This document shows positions 27,027 through 35,973 of a DNA stretch of 64,000 nt, in pieces. The position numbers and the translations under genes were made by a program. Position 1 is the first letter of the stretch. The number at the start of each line of letters is the position of its first letter. Where the stretch lies: assembly GCA_013816805.1 (NCBI GenBank), contig JACDDS010000012.1, positions 1 to 64,000 on the forward strand. Direction: 5' to 3'. The notes below the pieces were generated by a model. That model did not search any database. It worked only from the letters and a program-made list of their open reading frames with translations, and was not told the origin of the DNA. The stretch is from Chitinophagales bacterium (GTDB lineage Bacteria; Bacteroidota; Bacteroidia; Chitinophagales; UBA10324).

Positions 27027-27136
27027 TTTCTTCTTCAATGGGTTTGCTCGCTATACTGCGCAGTAAGCCATCCTGAAAGCGATACTCTTTTCGCTTTTCG
27101 CATTTCTTTTGTATCTGTCATTAAAAAAATCAATTC

Positions 27137-27394
27137 ATGAAAAAATCAATTTTCATGGTAGCGATGACTGCTATCATAAGCACGGCGCTCGTTGCTTGTT
27201 CCTCAGGCAATAATTCTAAAACGCTATCATCAGAGCAGGCAACTATCGATCAAGCAGATTTGTATTACTGCCTCATGCATCCGGATGAGACGAGTGCCAA
27301 GCCAGAAACGTGTCCGGTTTGCGGAATGGACATGATAAAAGATCACGATGGCATTCGTGAGCACTTGCTCGTTAGCTTATCTCATGTGAAATAA
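27137..27394 (+). CDS. Heavy-metal-binding-domain lipoprotein
   Basis: An 85-residue lipoprotein: leader with lipobox LVAC (Cys21), then one heavy-metal-binding domain, YYCLMHPDET followed by CPVCGMDM. This domain is usual at the N-terminus of Cus-type adaptors; here it stands alone as a small periplasmic protein and may hand Cu(I)/Ag(I) to the pump. The C-terminus is short and unrelated. CusA starts 24 bases later. A related domain is found in the second adaptor of this module (residues 41-65). Confidence 0.85.
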   Translation: MKKSIFMVAMTAIISTALVACSSGNNSKTLSSEQATIDQADLYYCLMHPDETSAKPETCPVCGMDMIKDHDGIREHLLVSLSHVK

Positions 27395-27418
27395 TTTTTA
27401 ACAGCTCAACTGAGTAAA

Positions 27419-28705
27419 ATGATCAACAAAATAATTTCATTTTCAATCCGCAATCGCTTTATCGTACTAACTGTGACTTCCGTGCTCTTAGGTTGGGGCA
27501 TCTACTCTATGAAGCACAATCCGGTAGATGCAATTCCAGACCTCAGCGAAAACCAGGTGATCGTATTCACTGAATGGCAAGGTAGAAGCCCGCAATTGAT
27601 GGAAGATCAGGTTACCTATCCTCTCGTGAGCAACCTGCAAGGGATTCCTAAAATAAAAAACATTCGCGGCACCTCCATGTTCGGAATGAGCTTCGTCTAT
27701 GTAGTATTCGATGACGATGCAGATATTTATTGGGCACGCACGAGGGTAACAGAACGGTTGAATTATGCTCAGCGATTATTGCCTGAAGGTGTAACGCCAA
27801 CCCTGGGACCTGATGGTACAGGCGTAGGACACATTCTTTGGTACACGCTGCAGGGTAAGGGAACCGATCTTGGAGATCTTCGAGCTGCACAGGATTGGTA
27901 TGTAAAGTTTGGATTACAGACTGTACCAGGAGTGAGTGAAGTAGCCTCTTTCGGTGGTTTTCAAAAGCAATACCAGATCACCATCGATCCCAATAAACTT
28001 ATCTATTATCATCTTTCAATGAAGAATGTGCTCGATGCCGTAAAAAGCAATAACAATGATGTGGGAGGAAGAAAATTTGAGATGAGTGATCAAAGCTACA
28101 TCGTTCGCGGATTGGGTTATATCAAAAACATTCAGGATGTAGAAAACATTTCTGTTGGTACAAATCAAACGATTCCTATTCGCATACAAGACATTGCAAC
28201 TGTGCAAATGGGCGGCGATTTGCGGAATGGAATATTTGATGAGAACGGTGAAGGAGAAGCAGTAGGTGGTATCATCGTGATGCGCTATGGTGCAAATGCC
28301 GACCAGGTTATTAAAGACGTGAAGGCAAAAATAGAGGAAGTAAAAAAAGGGTTACCACCAGGTGTATCCTTTCATTTCGCATACGATCGCAGCCAGTTGA
28401 TAGAAGCTTCGATTGATTCGGTGAAGGAAACCTTGATTGAAGAAATAATTGTCGTGTCACTCATTGTGTTGCTCTTTTTATTCAATGCACGAAGCACGCT
28501 GGTCATTCTTATTCAATTACCTGTTTCTATTGGCATCAGCTTCATTTTATTGCAATCATTTCACATTACATCAAACATCATGTCACTCACAGGTATTGCA
28601 TTGGCAATCGGGGTAATCGTGGATGCCGGAATCGTGATGGTGGAAAATGCGTACCGCCATTTAAGTGAAGCGCAGGAATTTTTTATGCTAAAAAGAAAAT
28701 CATGA
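27419..28705 (+). CDS. cusA: CusA-type copper/silver RND pump, N-terminal part (frameshifted gene)
   Basis: First 428 codons of a Cus-type HME-RND pump: IISFSIRNRFIVLTV at the N-terminus, DAIPDLSENQVIVFTEW, and the proton-relay helix AIGVIVDAGIVMVEN, which is the monovalent-ion (Cu+/Ag+) form with DA rather than DG. The frame ends in a stop right after YRHLSEAQEFF. Adding one T to the T6 run at 28679-28684 joins it seamlessly to the next frame as EAQEFFYAKKKIMST, giving a normal pump of about 1060 residues. This is therefore a one-base deletion or a homopolymer sequencing error, not a natural end. Confidence 0.9.
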   Translation: MINKIISFSIRNRFIVLTVTSVLLGWGIYSMKHNPVDAIPDLSENQVIVFTEWQGRSPQLMEDQVTYPLVSNLQGIPKIKNIRGTSMFGMSFVYVVFDDDADIYWARTRVTERLNYAQRLLPEGVTPTLGPDGTGVGHILWYTLQGKGTDLGDLRAAQDWYVKFGLQTVPGVSEVASFGGFQKQYQITIDPNKLIYYHLSMKNVLDAVKSNNNDVGGRKFEMSDQSYIVRGLGYIKNIQDVENISVGTNQTIPIRIQDIATVQMGGDLRNGIFDENGEGEAVGGIIVMRYGANADQVIKDVKAKIEEVKKGLPPGVSFHFAYDRSQLIEASIDSVKETLIEEIIVVSLIVLLFLFNARSTLVILIQLPVSIGISFILLQSFHITSNIMSLTGIALAIGVIVDAGIVMVENAYRHLSEAQEFFMLKRKS

Positions 28706-30600
28706 GTACCATTTTAAATAATAAAGAACGGGTAGCCATCATCGAAAGATCAGCACACCAGGTTGGGCGCCCCATCTTTTTTTCTACCATCATCATCATA
28801 GTATCATTCCTGCCGGTGTTTCTGCTCACAGGCCAGGAATACAAATTGTTTTCACCATTGGCATTCACCAAAACGTTTGTGTTGCTGGGTTCGGCAGTAT
28901 TGGCGATTACCCTAGTGCCGGTGTTGATGGTCATCTTTTTGAAAGGAAAGATCAGGCCTGAAAACAAAAATCCTGTCACCAACTTTTTCAATCGCCTGTA
29001 TGCACCGGTATTGCATTTTGCATTGAAATATAAAAAGCTCGTGCTTGTTATCAACATCGCTGCATTGATCATTGCCGTTCCGATGTTCATTAAAACGGGT
29101 TCAGAATTTATGCCGCCATTGGATGAAGGTTCTATTCTATTTATGCCTGTCACCCTTCCGGATGTTTCTAATTCAGAAGTAAAGCGGATTCTGCAATTGC
29201 AGGATAAGATCATTAAGTCCGTTCCTGAAGTAGATAATGTGTTGGGCAAAGCAGGAAGAGCAAATACTGCGACCGACAACGCTCCCATCAGCATGGTAGA
29301 AACAATGGTGATTTTAAAACCCAGATCGCAATGGCGCCCGGGCATAACAAAAGATGATATCATCAATGAACTCAATGCAAAACTCCAGATTCCCGGTGTG
29401 GTGAATGGCTTCACGCAACCGATCATCAATCGCATCAACATGCTTTCAACAGGAATAAGGACGGATGTCGGGTTGAAAGTGTACGGGCAAAATCTCGACA
29501 GCATTTACAAATTAGCAACTCAAATGAAAAATTCTTTACAGGGAATTGACGGCGTGAAAGATTTATACGTGGAACCGATTGTTGGCGGAAAATATCTCGA
29601 CATTCAAATAAAGAAAGAAGTGATTGGCAGATATGGATTGAGTGAGGATGATGTGAACACTTTTATTGAAACAGCATTGGGCGGAATGAATTTGACAACT
29701 ACTGTTGAAGGAAGACAACGCTTTAATGTGAATGCGCGATTTGCACAGGATTACCGAAATAATCTTGATGCGATTAAACAACTCACTATTCAAACAGCGG
29801 ATAACGGATCCATTCCCCTTTCGCTCATTGCGGATGTGAAATTATCGGAGGGACCTCCGATGATCAATTCTGAAAATGCGATGTTGAGAGGAACCGTTTT
29901 ATTCAATGTGCGCAACCGCGATTTAGGAAGCACCGTAAAAGAATCACAACAAAAACTGAATGATCTTTTCAAAAAACTTCCCAACGGATATAGTATAGAA
30001 TGGAGCGGGCAATGGGAAAATAAAATTCACGCCGATCAGAGCTTGCGCATCATTATTCCCCTTGTGCTCATTCTTATTTTCCTCCTGCTCGTTTTCATTT
30101 ATCGCTCCTGGAAAGAGGCAATGATCACTTCCTTAAGTGTCCCGTTTGCGTTGATCGGTGGCGTGTACCTGGTCTATTTCTACGGAGTAAATTATTCGGT
30201 GGCAGTTGCTGTGGGTTTCATTGCGTTACTTGGTGTTGCAGTAGAAACTGGAGTGCTGATGGTTATCTATTTGGATGAAGCCATCACAAAAATGAAAAAA
30301 GACAAGGGAGATAAACCCATTACTCAAAATGATCTTAAAGATGCCGTGATCGAAGGGTCTGCAAAAAGGTTACGCCCGAAGTTGATGACGGTTGCCACTG
30401 CCCTATTTGGCTTGATACCAATTCTTTTCTCTCACGAAACAGGAAGTGATGTAATGGTACCCATTGCATTACCCATGATTGGTGGCATGATCACCTCCAC
30501 CATTCATGTGCTCATTGTTACTCCCATCATTTTTTTAATCACCAAAGAACGCGAATTAAAAAAGCACGGTACTATTGAAGTGCTTGGTTTTAAACATTAA
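28702..30600 (+). CDS. cusA: CusA-type copper/silver RND pump, C-terminal part (frameshifted gene)
   Basis: The remaining 632 codons of the same pump. It opens in the middle of the relay region (ERVAIIERSAHQVGRPIFF), continues through the second periplasmic porter domain and ends with the last membrane bundle (GVAVETGVLMVIYLDEA, then RLRPKLMTVATALFGLIPI). The ATGA overlap with the first part could allow coupled re-initiation, but half an RND protein on its own would not be expected to work. The fused TolC domain of the czc pump is absent here; a separate channel gene follows 5 bases later. Confidence 0.9.
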   Translation: MSTILNNKERVAIIERSAHQVGRPIFFSTIIIIVSFLPVFLLTGQEYKLFSPLAFTKTFVLLGSAVLAITLVPVLMVIFLKGKIRPENKNPVTNFFNRLYAPVLHFALKYKKLVLVINIAALIIAVPMFIKTGSEFMPPLDEGSILFMPVTLPDVSNSEVKRILQLQDKIIKSVPEVDNVLGKAGRANTATDNAPISMVETMVILKPRSQWRPGITKDDIINELNAKLQIPGVVNGFTQPIINRINMLSTGIRTDVGLKVYGQNLDSIYKLATQMKNSLQGIDGVKDLYVEPIVGGKYLDIQIKKEVIGRYGLSEDDVNTFIETALGGMNLTTTVEGRQRFNVNARFAQDYRNNLDAIKQLTIQTADNGSIPLSLIADVKLSEGPPMINSENAMLRGTVLFNVRNRDLGSTVKESQQKLNDLFKKLPNGYSIEWSGQWENKIHADQSLRIIIPLVLILIFLLLVFIYRSWKEAMITSLSVPFALIGGVYLVYFYGVNYSVAVAVGFIALLGVAVETGVLMVIYLDEAITKMKKDKGDKPITQNDLKDAVIEGSAKRLRPKLMTVATALFGLIPILFSHETGSDVMVPIALPMIGGMITSTIHVLIVTPIIFLITKERELKKHGTIEVLGFKH

Positions 30601-30605
30601 TCGTC

Positions 30606-31844
30606 ATGAAAAAAATTATTGCATCACTCGTATTACTCTTAGTCGCTCATTGGAGCCAGGGACAGGTTCTTACGCTCGATAGTGTTTTGAATCGAATTGA
30701 AAAAAATAATCCGCAATTGAAGGTTTACGAGGCAAACATTCTTGCAGACAGCGCTTATGCATCAGGTGCAAAAAGTTGGGACGCGCCAACGATACAAGCC
30801 GGGATATGGAATACGCCATATGGTCATTTCTTCAATAGTGATTACAAAAACTCTGGACAACTCATGTTTGCTGCGGAACAATCCATTCCGAACCCCGGCA
30901 AGCTAAAAGCAAAACAAAATTTCCTGAACGCAAAAGGTTCAGTTCAAAGTGCTAATCGCAGCTATGCGTTAAACCAACTCTTATCTGAAGCAAAATTGAA
31001 TTACTACAATTGGGTGATTCTGAAAAGAAAACAAAGTGTGCTCATTTCCATTGACAGCTTGCTCACCTTCATCATCAAAGATGCAGAGTTGCGATATCCC
31101 TACAACCAGGACAATCTTAGCAGCGTGTACAAAGCGAAGGCTGAACTCTTTGAATTGAATATTGAGCAGGTGATGAATGAAAATGAAATCCAACAAAAGC
31201 AGATAGCACTGAGCACATTGATGAATCGCGATAAGAATTTTGTGTTCGATGTGGATACAAATATCGTAGTGAGAGATTATCAAACCACTTTAATTGATAC
31301 CACAAGCATTAATAAATTCAGAAGCGACATTCGCTCCATCGATCAAAGCATCAATGTTCAGTTGCTCAACCAGAAGGCTGAACTCTCCAATCTCAAACCT
31401 GATTTCGGTATCCGCTGTGAGCACATGCAAACCTTCGGAAATCAACCTCTGTTCTATTCAATTCTTGGAATGGTTACCATACCGATAGCACCTTGGTCGA
31501 AGAAGCAATATCATTCGAATGCTGCCGGCATGCAATATGAAATAGAGGCAATGCAAAATCAAAAGCAATCCATCGTAAACGAAACGGCGGGTAAACTGCA
31601 ATCTATTCAGACTGATATTTCAAATAAGAAAATACAGTTAGAGATGTATCACAAAAACATCATTCCAGCATTGCAAAATAATTATCATACTACGTTACTC
31701 GCCTATGAGCAGAACAAAGAAGATTTTTTTGTGGTGCTGGATGCTATCCGTGCTATGAGCGACGCGCAATTAGAGAATCTGAATTTGCAACAGGAACAGT
31801 TACAATTGCAAGTGAGCTACGACCAGGAAATTGAACAACGATAA
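30606..31844 (+). CDS. TolC-family outer-membrane channel (CusC-like)
   Basis: Outer-membrane factor of the Cus tripartite pump, 412 residues with a signal peptide (cleavage near SQGQ, residue 20) and the two-fold TolC repeat of long helices (NPQLKVYEANI near residue 37, an equivalent block near 230). The coiled-coil-rich composition with Gln, Asn and Lys is typical. Position between CusA and two adaptors makes the partner assignment firm. Confidence 0.9.
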   Translation: MKKIIASLVLLLVAHWSQGQVLTLDSVLNRIEKNNPQLKVYEANILADSAYASGAKSWDAPTIQAGIWNTPYGHFFNSDYKNSGQLMFAAEQSIPNPGKLKAKQNFLNAKGSVQSANRSYALNQLLSEAKLNYYNWVILKRKQSVLISIDSLLTFIIKDAELRYPYNQDNLSSVYKAKAELFELNIEQVMNENEIQQKQIALSTLMNRDKNFVFDVDTNIVVRDYQTTLIDTTSINKFRSDIRSIDQSINVQLLNQKAELSNLKPDFGIRCEHMQTFGNQPLFYSILGMVTIPIAPWSKKQYHSNAAGMQYEIEAMQNQKQSIVNETAGKLQSIQTDISNKKIQLEMYHKNIIPALQNNYHTTLLAYEQNKEDFFVVLDAIRAMSDAQLENLNLQQEQLQLQVSYDQEIEQR

Positions 31845-31856
31845 AATTATTGAACA

Positions 31857-32978
31857 ATGAAAAGAAAGATTTTAATCATCGGTTTGGCAGTGCTCGTTTT
31901 TGCTTCCTGCAAAAAACCTTCATCTTCCGCAAGTGGAAATTCCAATCCTGTTGACATAAGCAGTGTCACTGCTCCCACCGATCAATCCGTAGTTGCTTCG
32001 GTTTCAACCACTAAACCAATGGTGAAAACATTCAGCGACACCATTACCGCCCAGGGATACATTGATTATGATACGCGCACCTTCAACACCATTACAACGT
32101 TATATGGCGGTCGCATTGACAAGTTGAATGTAAAGTATGCGTATCAGGAAATTCATAAAGGAGAATTGCTCTTCCAAATTTACAGTCCCGACATTGTAAA
32201 TGCAGAAGACAATCTCATTTTCATTCTGGTAAACGATGCAGATAACGCTACCCTCATCAATGCCGCAAAGCAAAAATTACGAACACTTGGATTGAATGAA
32301 AAGCAAATTGAAAAAGTAGTTGCCACAAAAAAAGCGGATAACGCGTTGCCGGTTTACAGCCAATACGATGGGCACATTCATGAAATGAATAGCTCTATGA
32401 TGAGCACCGCTGACGGAATAAATAAAAATCTTTCTGATGCTTTGCTATCACTCAAAGAAGGAATGTATGTTGAAAAAGGGCAAGCATTATTCAACGTGGT
32501 AAATGCGCATCATGTTTGGGCAATCCTGAAAATTTATCAAAATGATATCCGCAAGATCCAACTGCATCAATCTATGGAAATTTCCATGCAGGATGAACCG
32601 GGTATGTCATGGAATGCGCACGTTGATTTTATTGAACCTGCTTTCAGCGATGGCAGTAAAACACTTAATGTTCGGGTGTACACCGAAAACATGATGCACA
32701 CGTTTAAAGTAGGTTCAAGAGTAGTGGCAAAAATTAAAACAGATAGCATTACAGGATTATGGATTCCAAAATCGGCTACGGTTGATTTGGGAAATAATTG
32801 GGTAGTGTTTCTGAAAAACAAAACTGTTTTTCAGTCAAGAAAAATTCAAACCGGTGCAAGCGCAGGCGATTTCATTCAGATTATAAATGGAATAACATCC
32901 GATGATGAAATTGCTTCTAAAGCACAATTTTTAATTGACAGCGAAAGCTTCATAAAAACTTCAAACCGCGAAAACTAA
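31857..32978 (+). CDS. RND efflux periplasmic adaptor (CusB-like), first
   Basis: A 373-residue membrane-fusion lipoprotein (lipobox FASC, Cys18). The barrel-sandwich parts are GGRIDKLNVKYAYQEIHKGE and VYSQYDGHIHEM, followed by a barrel domain (NVVNAHHVWAILKIYQ) and a C-terminal membrane-proximal domain. Two His/Met-rich spots (HIHEMNSSMMS, MHTF) could bind Cu(I). It is 12 bases behind the channel gene and 4 bases before a second adaptor. Two adaptors with one pump may form a mixed hexamer, or one may be accessory. Confidence 0.87.
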   Translation: MKRKILIIGLAVLVFASCKKPSSSASGNSNPVDISSVTAPTDQSVVASVSTTKPMVKTFSDTITAQGYIDYDTRTFNTITTLYGGRIDKLNVKYAYQEIHKGELLFQIYSPDIVNAEDNLIFILVNDADNATLINAAKQKLRTLGLNEKQIEKVVATKKADNALPVYSQYDGHIHEMNSSMMSTADGINKNLSDALLSLKEGMYVEKGQALFNVVNAHHVWAILKIYQNDIRKIQLHQSMEISMQDEPGMSWNAHVDFIEPAFSDGSKTLNVRVYTENMMHTFKVGSRVVAKIKTDSITGLWIPKSATVDLGNNWVVFLKNKTVFQSRKIQTGASAGDFIQIINGITSDDEIASKAQFLIDSESFIKTSNREN

Positions 32979-32982
32979 AATT

Positions 32983-34221
32983 ATGAGCATTGCAAAAAGG
33001 TATTCAGTCGCCACCATAATTGCTTTCGTAATTTTCGTGGGCAGTATATTTCTTCTTTCTTCTTGCATCAGTATGGAAAAAGACGACACCGATGCGAATG
33101 TCTATTACACGTGTTCGATGGATCCGCAGGTACATGAGCAGCATCCGGGTAAATGTCCAATCTGTCATATGGAGCTGACTAAAGTTGAAATGTCACCTGA
33201 AGATATGAATGAGGTAAAACTTAGTGCCGAGCAGATGCGGTTAGGAAACATTCATACCGATACAATGAAGCTTCAAAATGTAAGCGATGAAAAAATTCTC
33301 AACGGCACCGCAGTGATAAACGCTCAAAATGTTCAACAGATCAGTTCACGAATCAGCGGGAGAATTGATCATCTGTATTTTAAAAACACAGGCGAAGTAA
33401 TTCATAAAGGCGATCATCTCTATGATATTTTCAGTCAGGAGTTACAGGCAGCACAGCAAGAATTTCTTTTGGCTATTGCCAAAAAGAAAACGCTTGGCAA
33501 TAATGAAATCAATTATGAGGATCTTATGGCTTTTGCAAAAAATAAATTACTGCTTGCAGGCATGAGTGAAAAACAAATTGAACCCCTTCAATCATCAGGT
33601 ACGGTTCAATTATCCGTTCCTGTTTACAGTTTGGTAAATGGTACTATAACCAATGCTTTAGTTCATGAAGGTGATTATGTGAACATGGGAAGCGAGCTTT
33701 TTGAGCTTGCCGATCTTTCATCTTTATGGATAGAGGCGCAGGTGTACAGCAATCAAGTGGACATGTTGCACAACCAGGAATATGCAGAAGTAAAAATTGC
33801 AGCGTTCCCGAATGAAATCATCAAAGGTAAAATAGATTTTGAAAACCCTGAACTTGTTGCACAAAGCGAAATCAATTTAGTGCGAATAAAAGTGCTGAAT
33901 CCAACCGGCAAATATCAACCGGGCATGATGGCATACGTCGTGCTAAGAGGAAAAAATTCAAAGTCATTTTTAATTCCATCCGATGCGGTAATGCATGATT
34001 CAAAAAATAGTTGGGTATGGATCAAAAATCAAAAAGAAAATTTTGAAATAAGAATGATAAATACCGGTATTAGTCGCAATGATAGTACCGAAATCATTTC
34101 AGCCATAAATGAAGGTGATATAGTAGTTACCTCCGGCGCATATCTGATTAATAGCGAATACACCTTTCGTAATGGAACTAATCCTTTGCAGGGAATGAAT
34201 ATGCCAAATATGAAAATGTAG
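32983..34221 (+). CDS. RND efflux periplasmic adaptor with heavy-metal-binding domain
   Basis: A 412-residue CusB-type adaptor lipoprotein (Cys28 in LLSSC). Residues 41-65 form a heavy-metal-binding domain: YYTCSMDPQV with CPICHMEL, the usual N-terminal metal acceptor of Cus adaptors. Barrel-sandwich halves (RISGRIDHLYFKNTGEVIHK and PVYSLVNGTITNALVHEGDY), a barrel domain (LADLSSLWIEAQVY) and a Met-rich C-terminus (GMNMPNMKM) follow. The Met tail is a plausible extra Cu(I)/Ag(I) site. It is the last gene of the Cus module; the operator of the mer operon starts about 400 bases on. Confidence 0.92.
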   Translation: MSIAKRYSVATIIAFVIFVGSIFLLSSCISMEKDDTDANVYYTCSMDPQVHEQHPGKCPICHMELTKVEMSPEDMNEVKLSAEQMRLGNIHTDTMKLQNVSDEKILNGTAVINAQNVQQISSRISGRIDHLYFKNTGEVIHKGDHLYDIFSQELQAAQQEFLLAIAKKKTLGNNEINYEDLMAFAKNKLLLAGMSEKQIEPLQSSGTVQLSVPVYSLVNGTITNALVHEGDYVNMGSELFELADLSSLWIEAQVYSNQVDMLHNQEYAEVKIAAFPNEIIKGKIDFENPELVAQSEINLVRIKVLNPTGKYQPGMMAYVVLRGKNSKSFLIPSDAVMHDSKNSWVWIKNQKENFEIRMINTGISRNDSTEIISAINEGDIVVTSGAYLINSEYTFRNGTNPLQGMNMPNMKM

Positions 34222-34615
34222 CAATCTTATTGAAATATAATTAAATTAGAAATCTTAAATAAAATAGTTCGTAGGGAACTCTTCCACGTGTCGGGCTTTA
34301 GGCTCCAATCATTTATGAAATAGAAAAGGCTCTCCGCTGCAATCACTATTATAAAAAAATACATCCGCTCCAACATCGCAACATCGCTAATAGTCGCTCG
34401 TTGCTTTTGTTGGCGTTCCGCAGTGGCAACTGCCCCGTAAGCGGGACGAGCTCTCGCGGTGTAACGGCCCGGCTTGCCACTTGATACTGCTACACGCATT
34501 CAGGTAACTCCACAATGTTTCCTCTTATCGTTACCTTATAAAATCAGTAGTCGTTCAGCTCACTCAATCGTTACACTTGCTTTTACCGACCCGCGTTCCC
34601 GTCTTTAAATTTAAG
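34222..34615. other. Intergenic region with nested inverted repeats
   Basis: GTGGCAA (34423-34429) pairs with TTGCCAC (34474-34480), and the enclosed 44 bases contain two further hairpins, CCCG/CGGG (34434-34445) and CGAG/CTCG (34447-34456). The GC-rich island is set in AT-rich DNA. A 90-codon minus-strand frame across it has no recognisable family and looks like chance. It could be a structured RNA or a REP-type repeat; no T-run follows it, so it is not a simple terminator. Confidence 0.4.
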
Positions 34616-34650
34616 TATTTGCTTAAATAAGCAAATAATAATTAAATTTG
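34616..34650 (+). promoter_or_regulatory. Promoter and ArsR-type operator of the mer-like operon
   Basis: A perfect inverted repeat, TATTTGCTTA-AA-TAAGCAAATA (34616-34637), has the size and AT-rich look of ArsR/SmtB operators. The -33 box TTTG (34618-34621) lies inside it, and the -7 box TAAATTTG (34643-34650) follows with a 21-base spacer. Regulator bound to the palindrome would cover the -33 box and most of the spacer, so autorepression relieved by metal is the natural reading. The arsR ATG is 18 bases further on. Confidence 0.75.
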
Positions 34651-34668
34651 CTTGGTTAAACTATTGGA

Positions 34669-35046
34669 ATGAACAAAAACACTTGCAATCGCATCTTTGC
34701 TGATATTAGTCAAATCAATAACTGCCGTGAGAAATTAAAAGCTAATGATAAATCATTCGCGCAGTCAGGTCAGATTCTTTCACTGGCAGGCAGCGAAGTG
34801 CGTTTGAAAATCCTTTATCTGTTAGAAGAAGAAAATGAGCTTTGCCCTTGCGATCTCAGCGACATACTTGGAATGAGCATTCCCGCAGTTTCACAGCATT
34901 TGCGCAAATTGAAAGATGGAAATATAATTGAATCAAGAAAAGAAGGTCAGACAATTTTTTATTCGCTAAAAAAAGAACACTTGAAAATTCTGCGCTCCTT
35001 TTTCAAAATTATTAATCATGAAAACCTTAAACTTCAACCTGTATGA
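34669..35046 (+). CDS. ArsR/SmtB-family metal-responsive repressor
   Basis: A 125-residue winged-helix repressor. The helix-turn-helix runs from about residue 59 to 85 (CDLSDILGMSIPAVSQHLRK). The metal site is of the alpha-3N kind: Cys59 and Cys61 in ELCPCDL, with further N-terminal Cys6 and Cys19, as in CadC/CmtR-like sensors of thiophilic metals (Hg, Cd, Pb). It is expected to repress its own operon through the palindrome at 34616-34637 and let go when metal binds. Its stop overlaps the merTP start by ATGA. Mercury is favoured as ligand because of merTP, but Cd/Pb cannot be excluded. Confidence 0.92.
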   Translation: MNKNTCNRIFADISQINNCREKLKANDKSFAQSGQILSLAGSEVRLKILYLLEEENELCPCDLSDILGMSIPAVSQHLRKLKDGNIIESRKEGQTIFYSLKKEHLKILRSFFKIINHENLKLQPV

Positions 35047-35654
35047 ATGTGAAAGCAAAGTCAGATAGTGGTTTGTTGGCAGGCATAATTGCTGCTGTCG
35101 CAGGTTCATTATGCTGTATCATTCCTGTAATTGCTTTAATAGGCGGACTTGCTGGAGCAGCCGCTTCATTCAGTTGGATTGAACCCTTACGCCCTTATCT
35201 GATCAGTTTAACCGTGCTTATTTTCGGATTCGCCTGGTATCAGAAATTAAAACCTCAGCCGGTTGATGATTGTGGGTGTGAAGTGGATGAAAAACCAAAT
35301 TTCATTCAATCAAAAATATTTCTTGGCCTCATTACAATTTTTTCAGTGCTTATGATCACATTTCCATACTACTCAAAAATATTTTTTACTGACAATGCAA
35401 AACTGGTTGTTGTAGCTGACCAGTCAAACATTCAGACGGCCGAATTTAAAATCTCAGGAATGAGTTGCAGCAGTTGTGAACAGGAAGTAAAGCACGAAGT
35501 CAACAAAGTAAATGGACTTGTCAAAGCTGAGGTATCGTATGAAAAGGCATTTGCGCAAATCCAGTTCGACAATTCTAAAACGAATGCCAGTGAAATAGAA
35601 AAAGCAATTAACTCCACAGGTTATCAGGTTACAAGTTCTACAATCAAAAAATAA
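35043..35654 (+). CDS. merTP: Mercuric transport fusion protein MerTP
   Basis: A 203-residue fusion of a MerT-like membrane importer and a MerP-like HMA domain. The first membrane helix has the Hg-relay pair Cys24-Cys25 (AGSLCCIIPVI), a loop holds CGC (DDCGCEVDE), and the C-terminal domain carries GMSCSSCE near 138-145. MerTP fusions of this kind are known in Bacteroidota. In the mer scheme it brings Hg(II) in for a reductase, yet no merA is present in this window, so either merA lies elsewhere or the protein acts on another metal or in another direction. Confidence 0.9.
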   Translation: MNVKAKSDSGLLAGIIAAVAGSLCCIIPVIALIGGLAGAAASFSWIEPLRPYLISLTVLIFGFAWYQKLKPQPVDDCGCEVDEKPNFIQSKIFLGLITIFSVLMITFPYYSKIFFTDNAKLVVVADQSNIQTAEFKISGMSCSSCEQEVKHEVNKVNGLVKAEVSYEKAFAQIQFDNSKTNASEIEKAINSTGYQVTSSTIKK

Positions 35655-35660
35655 ACTACA

Positions 35661-35764
35661 ATGAAAAAACTATTCTTCTTTCGATCATTGAATTTGCTGC
35701 AATTACATTCCATGTCTGCAAAATTGGCAATGCAAGCACTTCACCACAAACCGAAGTGAAATGA
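35661..35764 (+). pseudogene. Short exported-peptide remnant between merTP and the GDCCVxC gene
   Basis: From the ATG the frame gives only 32 codons of nondescript sequence (MKKLFFFRSLN). If the A6 run after the ATG had seven A, the product would read MKKTILLSIIEFAAITFHVC, a plausible signal peptide, and its stop would overlap the next ATG as ATGA. This suggests a small exported protein lost by a one-base deletion, perhaps the start of a MerP-like gene. The evidence is thin. Confidence 0.35.
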
Positions 35765-35973
35765 GCGCCACTATTTTTTTAGAATCAGTAATTACATGTC
35801 CGTCATGTGGTAACAAGAAGGAAGAAACAATGCCGGTTGATGCCTGCCAGTATTTTTACGAATGTGAAAATTGCAATGCAGTTTTAAAAACTAAACAAGG
35901 GGCCTGTTGTGTTTATTGTAGTTACGGAACTGTAAAATGTCCTCCACAGCAGGAAGGGGACAGCTGTTGTTAA
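35761..35973 (+). CDS. GDCCVxC-domain small protein
   Basis: A 70-residue protein with ten or more Cys: TCPSCGNKKEETMP, CQYFYECENC, and the family block CCVYCSYGTVKCPP, here with GACC in place of GDCC. The family is annotated as GDCCVxC-domain (seleno)protein and is frequent next to merTP in Bacteroidota and Proteobacteria. All candidate selenocysteine positions are ordinary Cys codons here. It is a probable mercury- or thiol-metal-binding protein. The C-terminus (DSCC) adds another pair. Confidence 0.85.
   Translation: MSATIFLESVITCPSCGNKKEETMPVDACQYFYECENCNAVLKTKQGACCVYCSYGTVKCPPQQEGDSCC

Noticed and set aside
28683-29504. Long minus-strand frame (273 codons) opposite cusA
   Set aside because: It is the antisense shadow of the CusA C-terminal part, whose plus-strand protein is unmistakable.
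34227-34499. Minus-strand open frame of 90 codons in the gap before the mer-like operon
   Set aside because: It covers the nested inverted repeats and has no family resemblance; composition is unlike the neighbouring genes.
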